A DNA stretch of 37,003 nucleotides from Oscillospiraceae bacterium (GTDB lineage Bacteria; Bacillota; Clostridia; UBA1381; UBA9506). The DNA lies in NCBI GenBank assembly GCA_015068865.1, contig SVJT01000003.1, forward strand, positions 1 through 37,003, read 5' to 3'. Positions 1 through 8,372 of this stretch are shown one piece after another. The position numbers were made by a program, and so were the translations under genes. A model generated the notes under the pieces. The model did no database searches. It had not been told where the DNA came from and was given only the letters and a program-made list of their open reading frames with translations. How positions within the stretch are numbered: position 1 is the stretch's first letter; each line of letters begins with the position of its first letter.

Positions 1-1514
1 GATGCTTTGGGAGGTGATATTTCACTATCTAAATCAAGCACTTCAAAGGTAGCGCTCTTTTCTTCCAGAATGCTATCGCCCTCATATACACAATATTTCG
101 CACGATAAACACCCATCGGGAGCTTGCCAAATTCACTTTTAAAGCAAACAACTGAAAAGCCTAAAGAATCAACTGATTCCTGCTTTTCCACAGTAGCTTC
201 CCGTATGACATCGCCAAACACATCGCACAGCTGAGCCTTTGCCGTTAAAAAGGCTGTGTTACGCTTAGTCATCATTTTAAGGGCTATTTCAGCCTCTTCA
301 TTAACTGTGTAGTAATGATTGATGCTGAGATGCTCCAGCACTTTTTCCCGTTCAAAAAGTGTTGCCGGAACCTTTGCCGCTAGTTCACCGCTTACAGGGG
401 ATGTAAAAGAATAAATATCATCCTTTTCCAGGCTCTCACCCTTATAAAGCAGGTTGCCATTAACATCAAAGGCATACTCTGTGGGGCCGCCTGATTCGGC
501 GCTGTAGCCACCGGCGCCAAAATGTTTATAACCGAAAATAATTTTTATGTTTTCCTGTGCAAATTCTTTGTCTATTGCACATTCGCCCGAAAACGGAACA
601 TTTTCTGTCTTATGATAAGCAAGTAAATATTTCCAATAAACATTGGGATCAATGAAGCAAAGAATGCCGTTTTTCAGGTAACGCTTAAAGGATTGACCCT
701 CCTCATTTTCAAGTCTTACATAGGGGTCAGTAAATCTTTCCTGAGACACACCGTATCCGCAATGGCGCTGAACCTCTCTCGTTGCTGTTCCGCCATCTAA
801 AGCGTAAGAAAGATAATAGCAATCCTGAATCTTTTTGCAGGCAACGGAAAGATAATAAGGAAGGCCACCGCCGTTATAATCCGGCAGTTCTGCCCTTTTC
901 ATTTCGAAAAGTACTTCTTCCTCGAAATTATCTTCTGTTTCCAGTAAAATATCTTGAATATTTACAACACCGGGGAAAAATCCTCTTGAAATACCGACAA
1001 AACCGGTTTCAAAATCTGTTTTGAAACTGGTTGTCATGTCGTCAAATTTAATATCTACACTATCCTTATTTACATTAACTGTAAGGGTATAGTTTTTATC
1101 TCTTTCGGGTGAAAAATCGTATACAAACTCATTTTCAATGGTTTTTAAAATTCCGGAAAAGCTTACAAGCTGTAAATATATTTTCCCTTGGCAGGAAAAT
1201 TTTAAAGCAACAGCCTTTGAGGTACGCATTTTCTTATCATACCCAAAATGAAGCCTGATTTCCGGATCTGCCTCTTCTCCGCGCTTTTGTTCATCAGGAT
1301 GAAAACTCAGCTTTTTAAATTCAAAATTAAGCACACAATTAAAGTCATGAACCTGAGGTGTTTTTAATAGGTACATATTGCCGGCACATTCAAGATGAAA
1401 GCCGTCTTCATAAACTCTTGCGTGATTGTGCGGCAGTGCGCTGGAACGAACAATATCAATATTATATGGTGTACATTGGTCAGCTACATTAAAATTTTCA
1501 TAAAACCGAAACAT
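1..1514 (-). CDS. Large cytoplasmic protein of unknown family (C-terminus beyond window)
   Basis: An open minus-strand frame absent from the supplied ORF track runs from ATG at 1514 to the left edge without a stop (about 504 codons visible). The start MFRFYENFNVAD is preceded by AGAAAGGG seven to ten bases upstream. There is no signal peptide or membrane segment, so it is probably cytoplasmic. Residues about 20-200 look beta-rich, like a concanavalin-type jelly roll or glycosidase accessory domain, and contain alternating hydrophobic stretches. The middle has aromatic-rich text such as DPNVYWKYLLAYHK and a Gly-rich GYKHFGAGGYSAESGG. I do not recognise a named family. It lies directly downstream of the sugar-import operon but behind an intrinsic terminator, so it may be expressed by read-through or from a weak promoter I cannot see. 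A role in processing the imported sugar is inferred from position only. Confidence 0.8.
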   Translation of the reverse strand, partial: MFRFYENFNVADQCTPYNIDIVRSSALPHNHARVYEDGFHLECAGNMYLLKTPQVHDFNCVLNFEFKKLSFHPDEQKRGEEADPEIRLHFGYDKKMRTSKAVALKFSCQGKIYLQLVSFSGILKTIENEFVYDFSPERDKNYTLTVNVNKDSVDIKFDDMTTSFKTDFETGFVGISRGFFPGVVNIQDILLETEDNFEEEVLFEMKRAELPDYNGGGLPYYLSVACKKIQDCYYLSYALDGGTATREVQRHCGYGVSQERFTDPYVRLENEEGQSFKRYLKNGILCFIDPNVYWKYLLAYHKTENVPFSGECAIDKEFAQENIKIIFGYKHFGAGGYSAESGGPTEYAFDVNGNLLYKGESLEKDDIYSFTSPVSGELAAKVPATLFEREKVLEHLSINHYYTVNEEAEIALKMMTKRNTAFLTAKAQLCDVFGDVIREATVEKQESVDSLGFSVVCFKSEFGKLPMGVYRAKYCVYEGDSILEEKSATFEVLDLDSEISPPKA

Positions 1515-1550
1515 ATAATCTACCCTTTCTTACGGCACATAGTCTTGTAG

Positions 1551-1583
1551 AAAAAGGGAGTTTAAAAGAATTTAAACTCCCTT
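1551..1583 (-). terminator. Intrinsic terminator ending the large operon
   Basis: A 13-bp perfect stem (AAGGGAGTTTAAA / TTTAAACTCCCTT) with a four-base loop lies just after the stop of the 592-aa gene. Read on the minus strand it is followed by TTTTTC. It separates the secreted-protein operon from the gene starting at 1514. Confidence 0.8.
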
Positions 1584-1590
1584 AATTCAA

Positions 1591-3369
1591 TTACTTCTTC
1601 GATACAAACACTGTCTTGTAGGTATTTTTAAATTTCTTTCTGAATTCTTCTGCAAAAGCATCCTTAACGATCGCAGGTTCTTCCTCTTCTTCGCTGCCCA
1701 TCTCTGCAAGCAGTTCTTTCACTCTTGCATCAACTTCTTCTGCGCCGCCGAAGAGATAACCCGGTTCAGCTGCTTCATCCTGTGTGTCATCAATATATTC
1801 GGTGGGTTCTGTGCCTTCCGGTGTAATAACCCAGTAGCCTGCCTTTGAATAAGCAAATTCTCTTTCGCCACTGGGCTCATAGATATAGCTGCCTTCGGGG
1901 AATTCAACGGTCTGCTGACCAATGCGGAAGGTTAAGGGATTGTCAGAAACCTTAAAGCTTTCAATCGTCGGAACATCAGCTGTTGACATATCCGGTGTGA
2001 TTCTCCACACATTCTTGCCACCGGCGCTCATACCGGTTAAAATGTAGCGGGAATCCCAGGGGGTAAAGTCTTTAATAAGTGTTTTTCTGTCCTCAAAGCC
2101 AATCATATAATCCAAGTCTTTTAATAGTTCAGAGAAAACAAGGTTATCATCAATACCTTCATTACCTGCCTCATAGTTATAGAACAGGAACTGGTCAGAC
2201 TCTAAAAGACCTAAGTGGTAGATAAATTCCTTGTAATAATCGGTAGCTGCAGCAGGGCCTCTGTTGTTATAGGACCAGGTGTAAGAGCCTACCCAGGGGC
2301 GGAAATACCGCTGACCGGGCAAGTATAACACATTTGACTGTGCAGACACCAGGTTCAGCAGAATTGTGTTAAAGGGTGTTGAATAATAGGTAGCATAAGG
2401 GTAATCCGGCGGTGGTGCACCCTCTAAGCCTTTGTCAACTCGTAAGTAAAAGTTGGGAGAAACGTGGGTTCCGCCAACAATTTTACGTTCTTCCATGGGT
2501 GTAGCCTCTCTGTACAAGCCATACATATGTCCGGCAGCAGAAGAGGTTCTGCTGGGCTCAGCACTGACCCCTGAGCCATAGTCGGAGAAGCTAATGTCAG
2601 GATAGTGCTTTTTCCACACCTGATAAACCTTTTCCATACAATTTTCCATAAACCACTCGCCTGCCCAACCAATGCCATTATATACATGTTGTTTTACAGG
2701 AGAATTCAATTCACCGGTATTGGCATACGCATAGAGGTGATACAGTTCGGGGTGGTCATCACCCTCATAAATGGGAATACCGTAATCAATAACACTCTGT
2801 CTGAGTTCGGGGTATCTGGGGTCAGTTTCTGCCAGCGCATAGTACTGATCCATTGTCATGCCACGTTTACTTGCATTACTTTCCTGATACCACACATTAC
2901 ATGCTGACTCGTGGTCGCAAACAACGGCATCAATAGGTTTGCCGCCTAACCGTTTGTAATAATAAATGATTTCATCCATCAATGCTTCATATTTAGGAAT
3001 ACCATCATACCAGAAAGCATTGGTTTCCGCTCTGGTACCCTCTGAAAGGGAGTTAAAGGGGTTAACAGCACGCTTGCCGTCAGGAATAGTGTCAAAATAT
3101 GTTTTCATTTTGCGGGCAGTTTCAATGGCACCGTCTTTATAGTTTACACGGTTTGCAGCCGTTGTAGCCGTATTTCTGAGGGTAAAGGGCTGATAGAGGT
3201 TATCAGCGCCGGAGGTTTTCTCCCAAACCCACGCAAAAAACGTGCCGCTTTTGCCCGGTGTAAAGTCATTGTCAACTGTTGTTGCCACTTCTTCAGCAGA
3301 TACTGCACATAAAGAAGCTATGCATAGTACAGCGCACAACAGTGCAGTCAATTTTTTAACAAGCTTCAT
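1591..3369 (-). CDS. Exported protein, putative hydrolase-like, paralogue of the 735-aa protein
   Basis: 592 aa with a clear Sec signal peptide (MKLVKK, hydrophobic core, cleavage near AVSA-EE). It starts at ATG 3369 behind a GGAGGCC-type site. The family is not one I recognise. It shares ordered landmarks with the 735-aa protein at 14766-16973: a Trp-containing first strand (FFAWVWE), KxKxYF, IDAVVCDHE (D152, E154), a DPRYPE segment, ELYHLYA, SDYGSG, PWVGSY, an FIYHLGLL helix and ILTGMSAGGKNVWRITPD. The pattern of strands ending in acidic pairs (VVCD-x-E) suggests a TIM-barrel glycoside-hydrolase-like fold with D152/E154 as catalytic candidates; this is inference. The C-terminal ~60 residues are acidic (SEEEEEP) and end in a basic tail. 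It is the last gene before the operon terminator, 21 bp after the solute-binding protein gene. Confidence 0.9.
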   Translation of the reverse strand: MKLVKKLTALLCAVLCIASLCAVSAEEVATTVDNDFTPGKSGTFFAWVWEKTSGADNLYQPFTLRNTATTAANRVNYKDGAIETARKMKTYFDTIPDGKRAVNPFNSLSEGTRAETNAFWYDGIPKYEALMDEIIYYYKRLGGKPIDAVVCDHESACNVWYQESNASKRGMTMDQYYALAETDPRYPELRQSVIDYGIPIYEGDDHPELYHLYAYANTGELNSPVKQHVYNGIGWAGEWFMENCMEKVYQVWKKHYPDISFSDYGSGVSAEPSRTSSAAGHMYGLYREATPMEERKIVGGTHVSPNFYLRVDKGLEGAPPPDYPYATYYSTPFNTILLNLVSAQSNVLYLPGQRYFRPWVGSYTWSYNNRGPAAATDYYKEFIYHLGLLESDQFLFYNYEAGNEGIDDNLVFSELLKDLDYMIGFEDRKTLIKDFTPWDSRYILTGMSAGGKNVWRITPDMSTADVPTIESFKVSDNPLTFRIGQQTVEFPEGSYIYEPSGEREFAYSKAGYWVITPEGTEPTEYIDDTQDEAAEPGYLFGGAEEVDARVKELLAEMGSEEEEEPAIVKDAFAEEFRKKFKNTYKTVFVSKK

Positions 3370-3390
3370 ATTGTTGGCCTCCTTGTTTCA

Positions 3391-4857
3391 TTATTTGATT
3401 TTAAGCCATTCATCATACTGTTTCTGCATTTCTGCAAGGAGCTTATCAACGCCAGCGGCTTTCAGCTTCTCCATAGCCTTGGGCAGGGTTTCATCTGGAT
3501 CGGCAGTACCGGTCAGCAATGAAGGCATATATTCAGAAATAACGTTGGATACAGCTGAATATTCACTCTTAACATTAGCAGGGTCAAAGGCAAAGCCTAA
3601 TGCAGGAGATTTGATGGCATTTTCGTCAAATTCTTTATATTTATCATAAATATCGGCCGGTGTACCCTCTACCATTCTGGTAATGTACTTGTTACCCTGT
3701 GTGAATACATAGGTGTTGTAACCGGTTTCAGCCAGATTTTTGAATCCTTCGGGAATTTTATAGAAATCTTCGCCAACAGGTTCCCAGTGCTTGCCTTCAA
3801 TACCATAAGCAATTAAGTTTCTTAAATACTTATCAGTATTTAAAAGATTTAAAAATTCAACTGCTTTTTCAGGGTTCTTTGCTCTTCTGCCTAAAGACAT
3901 CATGGCACCGCGGGCATTTTGGGTACCCAGACGGGCTTCCCAGAGATGCAGAACTGAGTGCTTATATTTAGCTGTTACATTTCTCTGGTCTACCAAATAC
4001 GGCAACTCATCCTGCTGACGCATAAATTCATCGTTGATATCGTTGTTGTTATCAATGGTTGCAATTTCGGGACGCATAAAGCCCTGTTCATAGAAGCTAT
4101 GCATCATTTTGTAGTATTCCTTTGCTTTATCTGTATCAAAGGGATTTACAATTTTTGTGGGGTCGCCATCCATATCAATACAGCCTACGACACCGCCGGG
4201 AATTTTATCGAATCTTGTAATATCATAGAACGGTGTGTCGTTGTTGTTAAACACCAAAGGATAAATGGTGGGTTCGTTTTCCTTAATGGTTTTTAAGATA
4301 GGCTCTAAATCTTTAAATTCTTTTACTTTTGAAAAGTCAAGATTATATTTTTCTGCCAAATCGGTTCTGTAGTAGTAAACGGTTTCAGCTGCATAGTCCT
4401 TATAGAAAGGAATTGCATATAAAACTCCGTTGATTCTGGCAGCATCTAAAATATATTCGGGAACAAGTGTCTTTAAGTCTTTACCATATTCATCAAGATA
4501 GGGTTCTATGTCTAAAAAGCCCTTATTGGCTGAGTGAATTTCATACTGTGTTCCGGATGACATGAAGCAAAGGTCAAAAGGCTCACCGGAGGCAAGAAGG
4601 AGCTGAATTTTTTCGTTATATTCCGAACCTACAATGGGAACGTTTTTAACCGTTGCACCAATTTTTTCAGCCAGATATTTGTTTACTTCTTCATATACAA
4701 GCTTATGGTCCGGTGTTAATGCGCCTCTGTCGTGCCAAAAAATTTCAGGCAAGTTTCCATTAGCACCTTTTGATGTGTTACCGCCCCCAGCACAGGCTGT
4801 TAAAGAAAATACTAAAACAGCTGCTAAAAGACCGGCAATGAGTTTTTTCTTATTCAT
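3391..4857 (-). CDS. Extracellular sugar-binding lipoprotein, LplA/DUF3502 type
   Basis: 488 aa. The chosen start is the internal ATG at 4857 (MNKKKLIAG), because AAAGGAAG lies 5-8 bases upstream of it; the ORF-track start six codons earlier has no such site. The type II signal peptide ends in the lipobox LTAC (lipidated Cys22), so the mature protein is a membrane-anchored lipoprotein. The body fits family 1 extracellular solute-binding proteins that serve carbohydrate ABC importers. The C-terminal ~130 residues (ALGFAFDPANVKSEYSAV through the end) match the DUF3502 region typical of LplA-like oligosaccharide binders. Its partner permeases are encoded upstream in the same operon (13828-14739 and 8373-9326), and the ATPase is missing. 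The substrate cannot be read from sequence. Confidence 0.93.
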   Translation of the reverse strand: MNKKKLIAGLLAAVLVFSLTACAGGGNTSKGANGNLPEIFWHDRGALTPDHKLVYEEVNKYLAEKIGATVKNVPIVGSEYNEKIQLLLASGEPFDLCFMSSGTQYEIHSANKGFLDIEPYLDEYGKDLKTLVPEYILDAARINGVLYAIPFYKDYAAETVYYYRTDLAEKYNLDFSKVKEFKDLEPILKTIKENEPTIYPLVFNNNDTPFYDITRFDKIPGGVVGCIDMDGDPTKIVNPFDTDKAKEYYKMMHSFYEQGFMRPEIATIDNNNDINDEFMRQQDELPYLVDQRNVTAKYKHSVLHLWEARLGTQNARGAMMSLGRRAKNPEKAVEFLNLLNTDKYLRNLIAYGIEGKHWEPVGEDFYKIPEGFKNLAETGYNTYVFTQGNKYITRMVEGTPADIYDKYKEFDENAIKSPALGFAFDPANVKSEYSAVSNVISEYMPSLLTGTADPDETLPKAMEKLKAAGVDKLLAEMQKQYDEWLKIK

Positions 4858-4921
4858 AATATCTTCCTTTCTCATAAAGGTTCTGGGTTGATAAAGTTCT
4901 GGAGACTTCTCTCAAGGAGAA

Positions 4922-4960
4922 GGCTTTTCGGGACGGATGAATCCGTCCCTTACAAAAGCC
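4922..4960. repeat. Palindromic intergenic element (REP/MITE-like)
   Basis: In the 117-bp gap upstream of the binding-protein gene lies a two-tier hairpin. The outer arms are GGCTTTT / AAAAGCC, and the inner perfect 9-bp stem is GGGACGGAT / ATCCGTCCC with a GA loop. It lacks a T-run, so it is not a classical terminator. The form resembles short dispersed GGGACGGAT-type repeats I recall from Clostridia genomes. Only one copy is in this window, so repetitiveness is unproven. It could stabilise or partially segment the operon mRNA just before the abundant binding-protein cistron. Confidence 0.55.
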
Positions 4961-4974
4961 GAATAAATCAGTGT

Positions 4975-6645
4975 TTACTCAAAGGGTGTAGCCTCTGTAA
5001 GAGGTTGAATGTCTGCCCATGTATCCCAAACATAGATGCAAGCTGTCATATCATCACTTTCTACTGTAAGAGCATCGGTGATATAAGCCTTTTCAACAGC
5101 ATCAGTTTTACCTATTTTATAGATAATCTGTTCAAGCTGATTGCCTTTATAAAGAGCTAAGAAAATCACATAATCCTGAGCTTCACCGCTATTTGTCATG
5201 GTGACCTTAGCTTTTACTTTTGTGCCCTTTGTAATGGCATCAACGGAAGTTGCTTCATCGTCTCTTACAAACTCAACCTTATCGACACTAAAGGTCGGGC
5301 TTTGGATTGTGATATTGTACGTTTTCTCAATATTCTTGCCGACAGGGTTAGTAATATTATCAAAGGTTAATGTATACGGGCTACCTGCAGCAGGCAATGC
5401 GCTTAAGTCTGCCTGAATGGTGCTGCTGTTGATGAAGCTTACGGTGCCAACATTTTCATTGCTGCCGTTTGTAAGGGTAATCTTGTTCACATCACCGGGC
5501 ACAAAGTTGAAGTTTTGGGCTGTAAAGGTAAGAGGAGCATCGCCCTGACTCATTGTGATTGCGTTGTTGCTGTCAGCAGCAGCGCAATCAATGGAAGGAT
5601 CACTGATTTTATAAACCTTAAAATCATCAACCAGTACATAGTCTCCTTCTGCCATACCTATAGTTGAAAAGGCCAAGCTATAGATATCTCCTGTTCTACC
5701 AAAATCACGCATATCATCATGGCCGCCTATGCAGTCGCCCTGATCATCGAAAACATATACCTTACCTTCATAATGTGCAGTTTCAGAGGTAATATAAGCT
5801 TGGCTTGATGCATCATAAGCGCCACGGGTGCTATCATACTCAACAACTTTAACAAAAGTATACCATCTATCATTTTCAAGTTTTCCATCTACAATGGTAT
5901 CAGTCATATATGTTTTGCTATTGATATTATTTAAATTGTAGTCATATTTACCCGCCGGTAAAACAAACACATCACCGTTTTCAATACCGATGGTAGAAAC
6001 ATATACATCGTTACCACTGTTTCGACCACCAATATAGCTAGAGCTGTTATAATCTGCCTGGAACAATCTATATGAGCCGCTTGTTACATCAGAAAACTTC
6101 ACTTTGATTTCCCAAACAAACTTGGTGCCGGCTTTGGAAGCAATCGGTCTTAAAGGATGATTGCTACCTGCAGCTTGTGCATTATTAGCACCCATTGCAA
6201 CGCTTCTGGAAACCAGATCGTAGGTTGTTGTAACTGTTCCCGTTGCATCCTTAATGGGGCCACCGTAAATTTTTGCAACCATATTGTCGGTATCACCGTC
6301 AAATGATGCATAAGCATCTGCTGTACGCTTCTGATTCGTTCCTCTGTTAAAACCACGTACATTTGTGTTTGCCTTCTGAAAAGCTGTCAAATTATAATTA
6401 GCTGTCGGCAATGTTTTTTCTGTCACTTTACCATCTGCATCTCTTGTGGGCGTATAATCTTCCGTCATACCATGGTCATTATCAACAGTCAGTTGGTAAT
6501 GAGGTGTTAAGCCTGTCAGACCTAAATCACTGTATTTCGTGACCGAAGTTGTGGAATTTGCCGCAAAAGCGAAAGGAGCGAGTGTCACTACCAGTGACAA
6601 AACAATTAGCGTTGCTAAAACTTTTTTACCTAAAAATTTTACCAT
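4975..6645 (-). CDS. Exported surface protein, paralogue of the next gene (556 aa)
   Basis: Signal peptide MVKFLGKK...APFAFA-AN; AGGAGG lies nine bases before the ATG. Residues ~35-348 form a module shared with the adjacent 553-aa protein. Common markers are KYSDLGL at the N-terminus, VWEIKVKFSDV, YRLF, a GDVFVLPAGK strand, WYTFVKVV, HYEGKVYVFD, the hallmark GGHDDMRD (307-314) and a closing DDFKVYK. The alternating beta pattern suggests a jelly-roll/concanavalin-like carbohydrate-binding domain, with the acidic HDDMRD possibly binding metal; this is inference. Residues ~350-450 look like an Ig-like domain (ends TYNITIQ). The last ~100 residues form a second beta domain ending in ACIYVWDTWADIQPL, a tail seen in two other proteins of this operon. 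No wall anchor of its own is visible. Confidence 0.9.
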   Translation of the reverse strand: MVKFLGKKVLATLIVLSLVVTLAPFAFAANSTTSVTKYSDLGLTGLTPHYQLTVDNDHGMTEDYTPTRDADGKVTEKTLPTANYNLTAFQKANTNVRGFNRGTNQKRTADAYASFDGDTDNMVAKIYGGPIKDATGTVTTTYDLVSRSVAMGANNAQAAGSNHPLRPIASKAGTKFVWEIKVKFSDVTSGSYRLFQADYNSSSYIGGRNSGNDVYVSTIGIENGDVFVLPAGKYDYNLNNINSKTYMTDTIVDGKLENDRWYTFVKVVEYDSTRGAYDASSQAYITSETAHYEGKVYVFDDQGDCIGGHDDMRDFGRTGDIYSLAFSTIGMAEGDYVLVDDFKVYKISDPSIDCAAADSNNAITMSQGDAPLTFTAQNFNFVPGDVNKITLTNGSNENVGTVSFINSSTIQADLSALPAAGSPYTLTFDNITNPVGKNIEKTYNITIQSPTFSVDKVEFVRDDEATSVDAITKGTKVKAKVTMTNSGEAQDYVIFLALYKGNQLEQIIYKIGKTDAVEKAYITDALTVESDDMTACIYVWDTWADIQPLTEATPFE

Positions 6646-6677
6646 TTTTGTTTGCCTCCTGTTTTAATTTAAATAAT

Positions 6678-8339
6678 TTATTCACCTAAAACCGTAACGG
6701 CTTTAAGAGGAATTTTGTTTGTCCAGTCAGACCATACCGTTATATAGGCCTTGGCTGTGCCGCTAAGGGCCGGAACTGTGATTGCCTCTGTTGTGAGGGT
6801 AACCGGTGTTCCATCGTTTGCAATAGAATCAAAGCTGAGAGCTTTAACGCCAATCAATTTATTCCCATCATATAGTGTTAACAATGCAACCGCGCTACGA
6901 GTGGTCGCATCATTGTTGGTAAGCGTTACGCTTGCCTTTAAAACCGTGCCTTCTGTCAGCTGAGTAACCGGTGCCACCCCATCACTTCCAACGAAGCCCG
7001 CCACGCCCGCTGCAAGTTTATCTGCATCTTTGGTCAGGCTCAGGTTAACCGCTTGTGCACTAATACCCAAACCGTTTTGAAGACCACTGACTGACAGACT
7101 GTAGGTTACGCCGGGATACAGGTTTTCCTTCGGTGTAACTGTAATGCCGCCGGCAGCCTTTACAATGTTTACCGGAACATCATTTGCACCGTCTTTCAAT
7201 GTGATAGTCGGTGTTGCATTGCTTGCATCAAAGCTTGTTGCCAACGAAATAGCCGGTTTGGCAGCAGACACCGTAATGGCCCCTTCTGTGGGTGCTACAC
7301 TGTCAACAGTGGTTGTTACCGTGGGCGCTGCTAAGTTATATGCCTTGTAATCATCAAACATTGCGTAGTTGCCTTCTGTAAGACCCTTAACGGTAAAACC
7401 GTGTGAGGAAATGCCTTTGCCCTGATATCTGGCAATGTCACGCATATCATCGTGTCCGCCGAGGCAGTTGCCACTTTCATCAAACACGTATAATTTGCCT
7501 TCGTAGTGGCCGGTATCACTAGAAGATGTAATGCCAGTCGCCTTTTCACCTTCAACAAGCTGCACCACACGAACAAAGGTGTACCATTTGTTATTTTCCA
7601 GACCTGTTACAACCATATCGGTCATTTTACCGGTCTGATTTAAATAGCTGTCACTCAAAGATTTTCCTGCAGGATGGATGAAAACATTACCATTTTTCAC
7701 GCCAACAGCTGCCGTGTAAATGGAGATATCGCCGTTGTTACCACCAGTCATTTTATCACCGAATGAAGTGTTGAATAATCTGTATTCACCGTCATTTACA
7801 TTGGAAAACTTTGCTTTAATTTCCCAAACCTGCAAATCAGATGCTCTGGTTTTAAATTCATAGGAATTTGCTGATGTACCACCGTTGGTTTTACCGCCAC
7901 CAACGGAAAAACCGCGGGAAACATTGGCAGCCGCAATTGTTGTTTCACCGCTGAGAGCATCTCCACCGTTCAGCTTAACAACCATATTATCACCATCAAA
8001 GGATGATACAGCTAATTTTAAGCGTTTGTTGTTTGAACTGTCATTATTTGAGTTCAAGCCACGGCAGGATACCGATGAATTACCAAAGTATCTTTTGGAA
8101 TAATCAGTATCAGGGAGCAGAACCTCATTTACGGTACCATCAGGATTTTTTGTTGCTTTCTCAAACGTTTCGCCGTCAACATTCAGGTCGTAAAGCAAGG
8201 TTGCGGTGCCCAAGCCTAAGTCTGAGTATTGCGTAACATTAAGGGAAGTTTCTTCAGCAAAGGTGAGCGGTGTTACACTAACGAAAAGCGCAACTGAAAG
8301 CACAATGCCCAAAAGCTTTTTGAAATTCTTCATAACCAC
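6678..8339 (-). CDS. Exported surface protein with GGHDDMRD module (553 aa)
   Basis: Tandem paralogue of the 556-aa gene, 32 bp upstream of it. The signal peptide core LLGIVLSVALFVSV ends near LTFA-EE. The start is ambiguous: GGAGG is six bases from GTG (8339) and twelve from ATG (8333); the GTG spacing is better, and only two residues differ. Domain order matches its neighbour: QYSDLGL, VWEIKAKFSNV, YRLF, WYTFVRVV, HYEGKLYVFD, GGHDDMRD, DDYKAYN, then an Ig-like segment and a C-terminal domain ending AYITVWSDWTNKIPL. Sequence outside these landmarks has diverged widely, which suggests an old duplication and possibly different ligands. A role in binding polymer at the cell surface is inferred from fold pattern and operon context. 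Confidence 0.88.
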   Translation of the reverse strand: MVMKNFKKLLGIVLSVALFVSVTPLTFAEETSLNVTQYSDLGLGTATLLYDLNVDGETFEKATKNPDGTVNEVLLPDTDYSKRYFGNSSVSCRGLNSNNDSSNNKRLKLAVSSFDGDNMVVKLNGGDALSGETTIAAANVSRGFSVGGGKTNGGTSANSYEFKTRASDLQVWEIKAKFSNVNDGEYRLFNTSFGDKMTGGNNGDISIYTAAVGVKNGNVFIHPAGKSLSDSYLNQTGKMTDMVVTGLENNKWYTFVRVVQLVEGEKATGITSSSDTGHYEGKLYVFDESGNCLGGHDDMRDIARYQGKGISSHGFTVKGLTEGNYAMFDDYKAYNLAAPTVTTTVDSVAPTEGAITVSAAKPAISLATSFDASNATPTITLKDGANDVPVNIVKAAGGITVTPKENLYPGVTYSLSVSGLQNGLGISAQAVNLSLTKDADKLAAGVAGFVGSDGVAPVTQLTEGTVLKASVTLTNNDATTRSAVALLTLYDGNKLIGVKALSFDSIANDGTPVTLTTEAITVPALSGTAKAYITVWSDWTNKIPLKAVTVLGE

Positions 8340-8372
8340 TTTTTTCCTCCTTATTTGTATTTTTTATCTCTC

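Noticed and set aside
3242-3649. 135-aa plus-strand ORF
   Set aside because: Antisense shadow across the junction of two well-supported minus-strand genes.
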